This document shows positions 35,757 to 45,113 of a stretch of 64,000 nucleotides of DNA, one piece after another; the first letter of the stretch is position 1, and each line of letters starts with the position of its first letter. The notes beneath the pieces were generated by a model. It saw only the letters and a list, made by a program, of their open reading frames with translations. It did not search any database and was not told the DNA's origin. A program made the translations under genes and the position numbers. The stretch is taken from NCBI RefSeq assembly GCF_003711265.1, contig NZ_CP024634.1:124001-188000 (forward strand). Direction: 5' to 3'. The stretch comes from Bathymodiolus thermophilus thioautotrophic gill symbiont (GTDB lineage Bacteria > Pseudomonadota > Gammaproteobacteria > PS1 > Pseudothioglobaceae).

Positions 35757-36395
35757 ATGAAACTTATTCTTTTAGGTGCGCCAGGTGCTGGCAAAGGCAC
35801 AGTTGCAAAATTACTAACTAAAATTGACGGCTCAGTTCAAATTTCTACTGGCGATATTCTGCGTGGCGCAGTTGCTGCTGGCACGGAATTAGGCAAACAA
35901 GCACAGGCAGCTATGAAAGCTGGTGATTTGGTATCCGATGACTTAATTATGGGCATTATGGAAGAAAGACTTAAAGAAGACGATTGTAAATCTGGCTATT
36001 TATTAGACGGCTTCCCACGCACTATTCCGCAAGCAGAGGCGCTCAAAGCATTACTTGAAAAAATGGGCGAAAAATTAGATGCTGCGGTTGAAATTGATGT
36101 GTCTAGAGATGTTATTCTTGACCGTTTAACCACACGCCGTACTTGTTCTGGCTGTGGTGCGATCTACAATGTAAAATCAAATCCAACCAAAGTTGACGGC
36201 GTATGTGACAAATGTGGCGAACCAGTGGTTCAACGCGATGATGAAACCGAAGAAGCCATTAGCAATCGCCTTAATGTTTATAGCGACCAAACTGCTCCTT
36301 TGGTTGGTTTTTATAAAGAAGAAGGCTTATTGCTTAGTGTTGATGCTACTTCATCTGAAGCAGTGATTAACGCCATTCAAGAAAAAATTGGCTAA
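35757..36395 (+). CDS. adk: Adenylate kinase, zinc-lid type
   Basis: The 212-residue enzyme has the P-loop GAPGAGKGTVAKLL (about residues 7-20), STGDILRGAV, LLDGFPRT, and a LID with four cysteines (CSGCG...CDKCG, about residues 129-154) suited to bind zinc. It equilibrates AMP, ADP and ATP. Ribosome site AAGGAAAT precedes the ATG; a strong terminator follows. Confidence 0.97.
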   Translation: MKLILLGAPGAGKGTVAKLLTKIDGSVQISTGDILRGAVAAGTELGKQAQAAMKAGDLVSDDLIMGIMEERLKEDDCKSGYLLDGFPRTIPQAEALKALLEKMGEKLDAAVEIDVSRDVILDRLTTRRTCSGCGAIYNVKSNPTKVDGVCDKCGEPVVQRDDETEEAISNRLNVYSDQTAPLVGFYKEEGLLLSVDATSSEAVINAIQEKIG

Positions 36396-36419
36396 TTAAG
36401 CAATTCATTGAAAAAAGTC

Positions 36420-36451
36420 AAAAACCCCGAGCACAATGCTTGGGGTTTTTT
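36420..36451 (+). terminator. Terminator after adk
   Basis: Fourteen-base arms (AAAAACCCCGAGCA with TGCTTGGGGTTTTT, one G-T pair), 3-nt loop, and T tract. Confidence 0.92.
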
Positions 36452-36509
36452 GTAATAGATTTTTTTATTATAACTTTACATTAAAAAAGAAAGCCATAAC
36501 TTGCCTACA

Positions 36510-37040
36510 ATGAATCAATTTCCTTTATTGGCCAAATACAATCAACTGATGAACCAACGACAATACGAGGCCGTTACCAGCCTATCTATGTCCGAACTTT
36601 ATGAAAATAAAGGTGCTTTTTTTAAATCTGTGTTTGGTACACTTAATCATATAATAGTTGGCGATATTATTTGGCTAAAAAGATTTGCTGAACAGTCGTC
36701 AAGCCCTAAAGCACTGTCTTATATTTTACAACAAGAAACGCCAAAATCATTAGATGCAGTATTATTTTCTGATTTTGAAGAGTTGAAAAGAGAGCGAATA
36801 ATAATTGATGAAATTATTATTAACTGGATAAAGTCGTTAACTAGCTATGATTTAAATAAATGTATTACATATAGAAGTATCAATGGAAAATTATTTATTA
36901 AGCCACTTGTTAATTTGATTCACCACTTATTTTTACATCAAGTTCACCATAGGGGGCAGGTGACAACCTTGCTTGCCCAGTATGGCGTGGATTTTGGTGA
37001 AACGGATCTTGTTGAAATTATTGATGCATGCGGAGTATGA
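36510..37040 (+). CDS. DinB-family putative metal-dependent protein
   Basis: The ATG at 36510 gives 176 residues; a TTG nine bases upstream is in frame but less likely. It is a four-helix-bundle protein with the DinB pattern: FGTLNHIIVGDIIWLKRF (first His, about residue 47) and HHLFLHQVHHRGQVTTLL (about residues 138-155) carrying the other metal-ligand histidines. The substrate is unknown; relatives include thiol-dependent transferases. It is a single gene after the adk terminator. Confidence 0.8.
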   Translation: MNQFPLLAKYNQLMNQRQYEAVTSLSMSELYENKGAFFKSVFGTLNHIIVGDIIWLKRFAEQSSSPKALSYILQQETPKSLDAVLFSDFEELKRERIIIDEIIINWIKSLTSYDLNKCITYRSINGKLFIKPLVNLIHHLFLHQVHHRGQVTTLLAQYGVDFGETDLVEIIDACGV

Positions 37041-37148
37041 TAAGTCCATTGTAATTAGTTTACTTTCGCTTTCAAGCTTTACATAACATCACTTCACAAA
37101 TTTTTTTTACAAGAGGGATTGAATAAAAAACTAAAAGAGGTGCGTTGT

Positions 37149-37294
37149 CACGCATAGCGTGAGAACAAGGTATTAAACGACTAAATATTTTTTTATTTTT
37201 GGGCAAGAAGTGCATTATTTTTTATACTCTCTTAAGCCACATTGAGTCCCTTATTGGTTCTGATGGTTGCATTATTAATATAAACACTTATAAT
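37149..37294 (+). promoter_or_regulatory. Intergenic region with hairpin and promoter for the thiol-redox pair
   Basis: A perfect short hairpin TCACGC-ATA-GCGTGA is at 37148-37162. TTGCAT (37267-37272) and TATAAT (37289-37294) are 16 bp apart and lie 31 bp before the thioredoxin-like start codon, a good sigma-70 promoter. Confidence 0.5.
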
Positions 37295-37324
37295 GTTGTG
37301 CGTAAAACAAAATGCAGGGGGAGC

Positions 37325-38320
37325 ATGATGAAAATTTTAAAAACGATTATTTTAATGGTGTTATTTGTCGGGATAGTACAGGCAAAAACAGGTGTGGTAA
37401 CGGGTGGGGCGACATATACGATGTTGCCTTGGTTTAAAAGTAGTTTTTTGGAACTTGAGGATGATGTTGATGAGGCAAAACAAAACAACAAACATGTGTT
37501 ATTGTTTTTTCACCTAGCCCAATGCCCGTATTGTGAGCAAATGGTTAAAGATTTTGACCAGCAGCCGCTCAAGGCATTTATTCAAAAACATTTTTCCGTG
37601 ATTGCCATTAATATTCGGGGCGATAAAGAGGTGGCGATTAATGCGGAATACACCTTAAGTGAAAAAGAATTAGCAGATGAAATTAAGGTGGGATATACAC
37701 CCACGATGGTCTTCTTGAATCAAAAGAATGAGACGGTAATGCGAACAAATGGCTATCGTTCTCCTGCTAAAATTCGCCAAATTTTGGGCTATATTAGTAG
37801 TAAGGCTTATGAAAAATTGACCTTGCAACAATATATTGAGAAAACCAAAAAAGTTGGTAATTATCAATTACAAGATCACGCAATGTTACAAAAAATTACC
37901 GATTTTTCTGCCATTAAAACACCATTGGCAGTTATTTTTGAGGATAAAAACTGTGATGCTTGTGCCTATTTTTACAGTACAACGCTTAAAAATAAAAGTG
38001 TAAAAAATGAATTTGACGCATTCAAAGTGGTGCGTTTTGATGCGGATTCAACACACGCCATTATTGACAATAAAGGTAACCGAACTACGCCAAAAGAGTG
38101 GGTGCAACAACTCAAACTCGCTTATCGACCCGGTATTATTTTATTTAATGAAGGCGGTGAAATTATTCGTATTGATGGATTTTTATACCCCTTTCATTTT
38201 AAAGAGGCACTGCGTTTTGTTGGCGGTGATTTTTATAAAAGATTTGCAACTTATGGTGCCTATCTTGCGTATAGACAAGCACAATTGTTAGAACAAGGGA
38301 TTGATATTAATATCAAATAA
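37325..38320 (+). CDS. Periplasmic two-domain thioredoxin-like protein (SoxW-like)
   Basis: From ATG 37325 (or 37328) behind GGGGGAG, the protein has 331 residues with a signal peptide (MMKILKTIILMVLFVGIVQA). It contains two thioredoxin-like folds: the first with C67-P-Y-C70 (FFHLAQCPYCEQMV) and cis-Pro region VGYTPTMVFLN, the second with C210-D-A-C213 (FEDKNCDACAYFY) and YRPGIILFNE. Doubled thioredoxins of this type are annotated SoxW or thioredoxin-related in sulfur oxidisers. It lies just before dsbD, its likely electron donor. SoxW identity is inferred, not proven. Confidence 0.7.
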   Translation: MMKILKTIILMVLFVGIVQAKTGVVTGGATYTMLPWFKSSFLELEDDVDEAKQNNKHVLLFFHLAQCPYCEQMVKDFDQQPLKAFIQKHFSVIAINIRGDKEVAINAEYTLSEKELADEIKVGYTPTMVFLNQKNETVMRTNGYRSPAKIRQILGYISSKAYEKLTLQQYIEKTKKVGNYQLQDHAMLQKITDFSAIKTPLAVIFEDKNCDACAYFYSTTLKNKSVKNEFDAFKVVRFDADSTHAIIDNKGNRTTPKEWVQQLKLAYRPGIILFNEGGEIIRIDGFLYPFHFKEALRFVGGDFYKRFATYGAYLAYRQAQLLEQGIDINIK

Positions 38321-38383
38321 TTTGTTTTATTGCAACTAAGTGTATAACATAATGCAATTGTATTGATATATCAAGGGGGACAC

Positions 38384-40609
38384 ATGAAACGATTTTTATT
38401 GCCTTTATTTTTACTGCTATTTTTGCCATTAGCGCAAGCAGAAGATGGGTTGTTGCCTGCTGATGAGGCGTTTGCATTTCAAGCCAAGGTGGCTAATGAC
38501 AAGATTTTTCTTAATTGGGATATTGCCAAAGGTTATTATCTTTATAAAGAAAAAATCAAAATTTCTTCAGATTATTCTGCTCGTCTAGGCGAAGCGAAGT
38601 TTCCTATTGCAAAAATCAAAAATGATGAGTTTTTTGGCAAAATAGGCACTTATCGTGACAATACGCTTGTTGTTGTTCCTGTGCTTGAAGGCGAGGCAAA
38701 AACTATTGTATTAACCGTTGAATTTCAAGGGTGTGCAGATTTGGGCGTGTGTTATCCGCCGATTACCAAATCGGTTGAGTTGAATATTGGTGGCATACAG
38801 AAGCCTTCTTTGGCACAGGGTGCGTTTAATATGTTCTCTAAAGCTAAGTCTACTATGCAGTCAATAGTTAGTAAAGCAGCGTCAATTTCTGACGAGCCGT
38901 TACCCGCAGATGAGGCATTTAATTTTTCAGTAACTGCCATTGATGCCAATACTTTGCGTGCAAGTTGGGTTATTCATCCGGAATATTATTTGTATCATGA
39001 TAAATTTTTTATTGATATTAAAGGGGCAAAATTTGACGATATCGCCTTTCCTAAGGGCAAAATTAAGGACGATGATTTTTTTGGCAAAGTGGAGGTTCAC
39101 AAAGGGTTGCTAGAACTTGATATTCCGCTCACCGAAATAAACGCTCAATCCCTTTCATTCAGTGCCAAATATCAAGGTTGCTGGGCAGGTGGCGTTTGTT
39201 ATCCGCCGCTGAAAAAAATCACAGACATTGTTATGCCGAAAGCAAGCGAAGTCGTTGTGACTAAACCCATTGAGGCGTCGTTAACACCAACATCAAGCAC
39301 CACAAAGAGTGAGCCACTAAATGAAACTGACAAAATTACCGCTTTATTACAACAAGATAATATGTGGCTTGTGTTGGCAAGTTTCTTTGGTTTTGGTTTA
39401 TTGCTTGCATTAACCCCTTGTGTGTTCCCAATGATACCGATTTTATCGGGTATTATTATTGGTCAAAAAGGCACAATGACCACCAAAAAAGCACTGATTA
39501 TGTCCATTGTATTTGTGCTATCAATGAGTGTTACTTATTCAATGGCAGGTGTTTTGGCAGGCTATTTTGGTGAAAATTTACAAGTATTGTTTCAAACGCC
39601 TTGGGTATTGATAACCTTTAGTTTGGTTTTTGTCGCCTTGGCATTTTCAATGTTTGGCTATTACGACATTCAATTGCCCTCTAGTCTACAAAGCAAAATT
39701 GCCAATATTAGCAATAATCAAGAAGGCGGAAGCCTGATTGGTGTGGCGATTATGGGCTTTTTATCAGCATTAATTGTAGGACCTTGTGTTGCGCCACCAT
39801 TGGCAGGTGCACTGATTTATATTGGCCAAACAGGTGATGCTCTGCTCGGTGGTTTGTCCTTATTTGTGATGAGTTTGGGCATGGGTGCGCCATTATTGGC
39901 AGTGGGTGCTGGCGTGAGTAAACTGCCTAAAGCGGGCGGCTGGATGGACAATGTTAAGTATGTATTTGGCATTATGATGTTAGCTGTGGCAATTTATTTA
40001 CTAGACCGTATTATTTCACCCTATACTTCGTTGATATTGTGGGCATCGCTATTTACTTTGTCGCCAATGGCAATGGGTGTGTTTAATTCCATTAGCAATA
40101 CGCCAACGCCGTGGCAACGCATTTTTAAAGGTATTGGCTTATTGATATTAATGTATGGTATGTTGCTCTGGGGGTTGGTTGCTCGTGGTGGTGGCGATAT
40201 GTTGGTGCCACTGGCTGGTTATGGCACAAATGTCCAAGCAGAAAAAGTACATGTGGCTTTTGAGAAAATCAAATCAAGTGCTGATTTAGACCGTGTGCTC
40301 GCTAGGGCGCAAAGCAACAATCAAATAGTAATGTTAGATTTTTATGCGGATTGGTGTATTTCTTGTAAGGAGTTAGAGCGTTTTGTATTTTCAAATACCA
40401 CAGTGGTTAATGAGATGAAAAATGTCATTGCTTTGCAAGCAGATGTTACCGCTAATGATGAGGATGATAAAGCGTTAATGGCGCGTTTTAGCATTATTGG
40501 GCCACCGGGAATTTTATTTTTCAAAGCAGGAGTTGAAAATCGTTCTCAGCGTATTGTGGGTGAAATCAATGCGCAAGATTTTCTTAAGCATTTGAATAAT
40601 TCAATGTAG
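38384..40609 (+). CDS. dsbD: Thiol:disulfide interchange protein DsbD with duplicated N-terminal domain
   Basis: From ATG 38384 behind AAGGGGGA the protein has 741 residues. After a signal peptide (ending AQA) it has two successive DsbD-alpha domains: one with GCADLGVCYPP (about residues 115-125) and one with GCWAGGVCYPP (about 265-275). The membrane domain (about 325-600) has the transport cysteines in LTPCVFPM and VGPCVAPPL. A C-terminal thioredoxin domain holds ADWCISCKELE. It moves electrons from cytoplasmic thioredoxin to periplasmic partners. The duplicated alpha domain is the unusual feature, perhaps one for each partner. Confidence 0.93.
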   Translation: MKRFLLPLFLLLFLPLAQAEDGLLPADEAFAFQAKVANDKIFLNWDIAKGYYLYKEKIKISSDYSARLGEAKFPIAKIKNDEFFGKIGTYRDNTLVVVPVLEGEAKTIVLTVEFQGCADLGVCYPPITKSVELNIGGIQKPSLAQGAFNMFSKAKSTMQSIVSKAASISDEPLPADEAFNFSVTAIDANTLRASWVIHPEYYLYHDKFFIDIKGAKFDDIAFPKGKIKDDDFFGKVEVHKGLLELDIPLTEINAQSLSFSAKYQGCWAGGVCYPPLKKITDIVMPKASEVVVTKPIEASLTPTSSTTKSEPLNETDKITALLQQDNMWLVLASFFGFGLLLALTPCVFPMIPILSGIIIGQKGTMTTKKALIMSIVFVLSMSVTYSMAGVLAGYFGENLQVLFQTPWVLITFSLVFVALAFSMFGYYDIQLPSSLQSKIANISNNQEGGSLIGVAIMGFLSALIVGPCVAPPLAGALIYIGQTGDALLGGLSLFVMSLGMGAPLLAVGAGVSKLPKAGGWMDNVKYVFGIMMLAVAIYLLDRIISPYTSLILWASLFTLSPMAMGVFNSISNTPTPWQRIFKGIGLLILMYGMLLWGLVARGGGDMLVPLAGYGTNVQAEKVHVAFEKIKSSADLDRVLARAQSNNQIVMLDFYADWCISCKELERFVFSNTTVVNEMKNVIALQADVTANDEDDKALMARFSIIGPPGILFFKAGVENRSQRIVGEINAQDFLKHLNNSM

Positions 40610-40611
40610 TG

Positions 40612-40975
40612 GAGGTTTTTTTGTATAAATATGAGCAATCATCAAAAATCTACTTTTTACCCACTTGGCAATTTTTCTAGTGGCTTACAGCAAGCCTCTA
40701 AGAGGGTAAGTCAGCCATAAGGAGCGGTTTATAACTGTTCCTTTTCTGTCGAAACAAAGTTTAAGAAAATCACCAATTGGGTAAAAGTTGAATGTTATTA
40801 TTTATCCCTAGAGATCCCTGCATTAGATATGGGTATTGAATAAAGGGCAACTTTTATTCTGTTATAATTTTTTATAAAAGCCTATTCTAGCAGGGCTAAG
40901 ATGGATTTTATAAGAATTTACCAATGAGTGAAAGCTGATCTTTGATTAAGATTTATGTCTAATACAGAGTCTCCC
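40612..40975. repeat. Degenerate MITE material between dsbD and aroQ
   Basis: One eroded copy begins at about 40,612 (TTGTATAAATATGAGCAATCATCAAA) with an insertion in its centre and ends near 40,820. A second partial copy (GCAGGGCTAAGATGG..., 40,880-40,975) ends in a GAGTCTC. No gene is recognisable in this 480-bp gap. Confidence 0.6.
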
Positions 40976-41087
40976 CCTATTGCATGCAAAGGCTTCTAGT
41001 GGTTTAAAGTAGTTAAAATTGACTAACATTCATTAAGTTGGTGGTAAAATTGCCCTTTTTCATAACTTTTAACTTTGGTTGCACATA

Positions 41088-41528
41088 ATGGATATTTTAT
41101 TTCTTAACGGACCTAACTTAAATATGCTTGGTACGCGTGAGCCAGAACAATATGGCACGCAAACTTTGAGCGATATTGTTGCTCACATAGAAGCATTAGC
41201 CACTGAGGCAGGGTTGTCAATTGAGCATCATCAGGACAACTCAGAGGCTGGGTTGATTGATAAAGTTCACGCTGCCAGTAAGAATGGCACAAAATATATG
41301 ATTATCAACCCTGCGGCATTCACACACACTTCTGTTGCTTTGCGTGATGCAATATTAGCCACAGGTATTGCTTTTACAGAAGTGCATTTGTCTAATGTTT
41401 ATAAGCGTGAAGAATTTCGTAAGCAATCTTATTTTTCAGACATTGCAGAAGGAGTAATTTTAGGCTTTGGCGCACAAGGCTATGAATTTGCACTTAATGC
41501 AGCAATTAAATACATCAAGGAGCGTTAA
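41088..41528 (+). CDS. aroQ: 3-dehydroquinate dehydratase, type II
   Basis: The 146-residue enzyme has [19 protein letters not shown] (about residues 4-22, including the catalytic Tyr), [17 protein letters not shown] with the catalytic His region, and [13 protein letters not shown]. It dehydrates 3-dehydroquinate in the shikimate pathway. ATG 41088 is preferred over an upstream TTG. It lies 2 bp before accB, the common aroQ-accB-accC order. Confidence 0.97.
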   Translation: MDILFLNGPNLNMLGTREPEQYGTQTLSDIVAHIEALATEAGLSIEHHQDNSEAGLIDKVHAASKNGTKYMIINPAAFTHTSVALRDAILATGIAFTEVHLSNVYKREEFRKQSYFSDIAEGVILGFGAQGYEFALNAAIKYIKER

Positions 41529-41530
41529 AA

Positions 41531-41968
41531 ATGGATATTCGTAAAGTAAAAAAACTCATGGAACTGCTAGAAGAATCTGGCATGGCAGAAATTGAAATTG
41601 TAGAAGGCAAAGAGTCAGTTCGTATTTCTCGTTATGGCAATGCCCCTGTGGCAGCCGCACCTATTCAAGTTGCAGCACCTGTAGCGGTCGCACCTGTTGC
41701 TAATGTCGAAACAACAGAGGCTACAGTTATTGACGGGCATCCAATCACTTCACCAATGGTAGGCACATTCTACGGTGCAGCGTCGCCTACTTCCGAGGCG
41801 TTTGTTAAAGTTGGACAACATATCAATCAAGGCGATACTATTTGTATTGTTGAAGCCATGAAAATTATGAATAAAATTGAGGCCACTCAATCTGGCACAG
41901 TTACTGAAATCTTGTGCAACGATGGTGATGGCGTTGAATTTGGACAAACCTTAATTATTATAAAATGA
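41531..41968 (+). CDS. accB: Biotin carboxyl carrier protein of acetyl-CoA carboxylase
   Basis: The 145-residue protein has an N-terminal helical domain, an Ala/Pro/Val linker (about residues 38-65), and a biotinyl domain with the biotin-accepting lysine in [13 protein letters not shown] (about residue 112). It carries CO2 between AccC and AccAD in fatty acid synthesis. The stop overlaps accC by 4 nt (ATGA). Confidence 0.96.
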   Translation: MDIRKVKKLMELLEESGMAEIEIVEGKESVRISRYGNAPVAAAPIQVAAPVAVAPVANVETTEATVIDGHPITSPMVGTFYGAASPTSEAFVKVGQHINQGDTICIVEAMKIMNKIEATQSGTVTEILCNDGDGVEFGQTLIIIK

Positions 41969-43314
41969 ATAAAATTAATAAAGTTTTAATCGCCAATCGT
42001 GGCGAAATTGCATTGCGCATTTTGCGTGCTTGCAAAGAACTCGGCATCAAAACTGTTGCCGTCTATTCGACTGCTGACAAAAAACTCAAGCATGTGCGCT
42101 TGGCAGATGAAGCAGTATGTATTGGCCCACATTCATCAAAAGACAGTTATTTAAACATTCCCGCCTTGATTGCTGCCGCAGAGGTTACTCATGCTGATGC
42201 CATTCATCCGGGTTACGGCTTTTTGTCCGAAAGCGCGGATTTTGCACAACAAGTAGAAGAAAGCGGCTTTATTTTTATCGGCCCTCGTGCTGAGAATATC
42301 CGTGTTATGGGTGACAAAGTTGCTGCCATTGAGGCCATGCAAGGATCAAGTGTACCTTGTGTTCCAGGTTCTGATGGCGGACTTGGTACCGATGATGCAC
42401 AAAATATTGCAATTGCCAATAAAATTGGACTGCCAATTATCATTAAAGCCTCTGGTGGCGGTGGTGGACGAGGTATGCATGTGGTTGAAAAGACAGCAGA
42501 TTTGTTGACCGCTATTGAATTGGCTAAGACCGAGGCACAAAGTTTCTTCGGCAATCCAGAAGTATATATGGAAAAATTTCTAACCACACCTCGCCACATT
42601 GAAATTCAAATTTTAGCCGATGAACACGGTAATGCAGTACATCTCGGTGAACGCGACTGCTCAATGCAACGCCGTCATCAAAAAGTGGTAGAAGAAGCCC
42701 CTGCCCCCGGCATCACGCCTGAATTGCGCCATAAAATTGGCACAATTTGCGCTGATGCCTGCAAAGCAATTAACTATCGTGGTGCTGGCACTTTTGAGTT
42801 TTTATTTGAAAACAATGAATTTTATTTCATTGAAATGAACACCCGTGTGCAAGTTGAACATCCCGTAACCGAGATGATTACTGGCATTGATATCGTGCGC
42901 GAACAAATACTCATTGCCGACGGCCAAACACTGTCATTCACCCAAGACGATGTGGCAATCAAAGGCCACGCAGTTGAATGCCGTATTAACGCCGAAGATC
43001 CCAACAATTTTATGCCCTCCCCTGGAAAAATCACCCAATATCATGTTGCTGGCGGCTTAGGCGTGCGTGTCGATTCACACATATACAACGGCTACACCGT
43101 CCCACCTCACTATGATTCAATGATCGGCAAACTCATCACCTTTGCCGACACCCGCCTAGGCGCCATTATCAAAATGCAAAATGCCCTCGACGAAATGGTC
43201 ATTGACGGCATCAAAACCAACATCCCTTTACAAACACGCATTATGGAAGATAAAGTTTTCCGCAAGGGTGGTATGAATATTCATTATCTTGAGAAAATGC
43301 TGGGAGAGCATTAA
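41965..43314 (+). CDS. accC: Biotin carboxylase subunit of acetyl-CoA carboxylase
   Basis: The 449-residue ATP-grasp enzyme has [19 protein letters not shown] at the N-terminus, the ATP-binding loop [13 protein letters not shown] (about residues 161-173), [19 protein letters not shown], and [16 protein letters not shown]. It carboxylates the biotin on AccB. Its stop codon is directly followed by the ATG of the ATPase gene with no gap. Confidence 0.97.
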   Translation: MNKINKVLIANRGEIALRILRACKELGIKTVAVYSTADKKLKHVRLADEAVCIGPHSSKDSYLNIPALIAAAEVTHADAIHPGYGFLSESADFAQQVEESGFIFIGPRAENIRVMGDKVAAIEAMQGSSVPCVPGSDGGLGTDDAQNIAIANKIGLPIIIKASGGGGGRGMHVVEKTADLLTAIELAKTEAQSFFGNPEVYMEKFLTTPRHIEIQILADEHGNAVHLGERDCSMQRRHQKVVEEAPAPGITPELRHKIGTICADACKAINYRGAGTFEFLFENNEFYFIEMNTRVQVEHPVTEMITGIDIVREQILIADGQTLSFTQDDVAIKGHAVECRINAEDPNNFMPSPGKITQYHVAGGLGVRVDSHIYNGYTVPPHYDSMIGKLITFADTRLGAIIKMQNALDEMVIDGIKTNIPLQTRIMEDKVFRKGGMNIHYLEKMLGEH

Positions 43315-44631
43315 ATGCAATTTAAATTAGAAAATTTTAAACCCATAAAATCGGCAGAAATCAAAGTTAATGACTTAACTTTGATTTTTGGTGATAACAA
43401 TACGGGCAAAACTTATATTGCTTATGCTTTGTATGGATTGTTGTCAACATGGGGCGATAGTGTATCTGATATTAAATTTTTTACTAAGCAACAGCGAAAG
43501 GATTTATTAAATAACGGGAAACTGTCTGTCGATAAAAGCACTTTAGATAAAAATAAAATCTTGAAAGATATTGCCAACAATTATGTTAATGGAAATCCTT
43601 TTGGCAGTATGGCTTCTAATGTATTCTCTAGTCAACCAAAACAAAGCGACACAGCTGTTAGCTTGTCAAATATTAACTTTGTTCAAAATAAACGCCTGAA
43701 AAGACAGGTGGGGGCAGATACTTGGCTATATGTCGATATTGACTCAAACAATATTGAAATCAAAATAGACGGTGAAATGTCACTAGATTTTACGAGTACA
43801 GACCGTTTAATGCTTAGTGGAATTTTTGAAATACCTAATGTTTTTATCTCTGTTTCTGAAAGATTAGGCATCAGTCTATTTCAAAAAGATTTAGATGAAA
43901 ATATGGCAAACTTAATGGATCGTTTAAAGAAAAATAAAGACTTAGATCCTTTCAATATGTTAATAGAAAACAGTTCGAGATATGCTCTACCGATTAAAGA
44001 TAATATTGACTTTATGCGAGCCATTGAGAGGCATCAAAAAACAAAGTCTGAATTAGGGGTAGATTTATCAAGCCATATAGAAAATATGTTTGGAAGCGAC
44101 GGATATGGTGGAAAATTAAAACATAATGGCACAGAAATTAGATTTTTAAATAATAGAAAGGGCAATAATAAAATGGATATTCCATTACATTTGGCATCTG
44201 CTTCAGTTCGCGCCCTATCTAATCTGTATTTTTTCTTAAAACACAAGGCCAAAAAAGGCGATTTAATTATTATTGATGAACCAGAAAGTCATTTGAGTTT
44301 AGCAAAACAAAGATTGTTAGCCAAACTCATTGCAGATTGTATCAACAATGATTTAAAAATATTGCTAACTACGCATAGCGATACTTTGGTATTAGAATTG
44401 AACAATCTAATGATGTTGAATAGCGATTTTAAGGATAAAAATGTTTTTATGAAAAAGCATAAATACCAACAAGCACATACTATCAATCCCGACAAGGTTA
44501 GTGCTTATATTGCCAAAGATGGTAGCGTTAGCGAGTGCAAAGTTGACAAATACGGTATGGAAGTTGAGAGTATGGATAATGCGATTAACGATTTAAACGA
44601 AGTTAATGACGGGTTGCTTGCTAGAATCTAA
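43315..44631 (+). CDS. Unclassified AAA/ABC-type ATPase, possible defence protein
   Basis: The 438-residue protein has Walker A GDNNTGKT (residues 26-33), a long alpha-helical middle (about 60-280), a signature-like ASASVRALSNLYFFL (about 296-310), Walker B LIIIDEPESHLSL (about 316-328) and the histidine switch LLTTHSDTLVLE (about 350). This layout belongs to the SMC/OLD-like AAA_15/AAA_21 group; no TOPRIM domain follows. It starts at the base after the accC stop and overlaps the next gene by one base. The pairing with a nuclease-like gene suggests anti-phage or anti-plasmid defence, which is inference. No ribosome site of its own is strong, so coupling to accC is likely. Confidence 0.8.
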   Translation: MQFKLENFKPIKSAEIKVNDLTLIFGDNNTGKTYIAYALYGLLSTWGDSVSDIKFFTKQQRKDLLNNGKLSVDKSTLDKNKILKDIANNYVNGNPFGSMASNVFSSQPKQSDTAVSLSNINFVQNKRLKRQVGADTWLYVDIDSNNIEIKIDGEMSLDFTSTDRLMLSGIFEIPNVFISVSERLGISLFQKDLDENMANLMDRLKKNKDLDPFNMLIENSSRYALPIKDNIDFMRAIERHQKTKSELGVDLSSHIENMFGSDGYGGKLKHNGTEIRFLNNRKGNNKMDIPLHLASASVRALSNLYFFLKHKAKKGDLIIIDEPESHLSLAKQRLLAKLIADCINNDLKILLTTHSDTLVLELNNLMMLNSDFKDKNVFMKKHKYQQAHTINPDKVSAYIAKDGSVSECKVDKYGMEVESMDNAINDLNEVNDGLLARI

Positions 44632-45113
44632 TGATGTTTGAGAAATTTTTTGATACGCCTGGTAAATATCAATATCGATATAAAGATTGTTGCAGGGATA
44701 TTGACTTGATTGAACAGCAACAGAATCAAGAACACACGATTGTTTTTGATGTAGAAAAAAAGATTGAATGTTTTGATCTTAAGCCACTTGTAAGCAACAT
44801 AAAAAATGTAAAAGTTTGTGATTATGTGCTAATAAATCATACAGATAAAAAGATACTTTTTTGTGAGCTTAAAAATGCTAAAGACAAAAGCGATGCGATA
44901 AAGCAACTTCGGCATTCTAAAAATATTGTTGATTGCCTAATTAACATCTTAGATAGCAATATCAGTTATAAGCGAGGATATGTAGTTATCAATAAAAAGT
45001 CTTTAAACAAAGGGAACACTAGAAAGAAGTGGAAATTAATATCTGGAAAGCACTTTAAATATATATATACTGGGCGCACATCCATTAACTTCGATAAATT
45101 AAATTATGAATAA
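44631..45113 (+). CDS. Small PD-(D/E)XK nuclease-like partner of the ATPase
   Basis: The 160-residue protein has Asp64 (KVCDYVLIN), then Glu79-x-Lys81 (LFCELKNAK) and a following helix with IKQLRHSK. This D-x14-E-x-K-plus-Q arrangement is the PD-(D/E)XK nuclease pattern. The C-terminus is basic (GNTRKKWKLISGKHFKYIY). The start overlaps the ATPase stop (TAATG), and the last 8 bases overlap argC. I do not recognise a named family. Nuclease activity and joint action with the ATPase are inferred from motif and overlap. Confidence 0.65.
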   Translation: MMFEKFFDTPGKYQYRYKDCCRDIDLIEQQQNQEHTIVFDVEKKIECFDLKPLVSNIKNVKVCDYVLINHTDKKILFCELKNAKDKSDAIKQLRHSKNIVDCLINILDSNISYKRGYVVINKKSLNKGNTRKKWKLISGKHFKYIYTGRTSINFDKLNYE

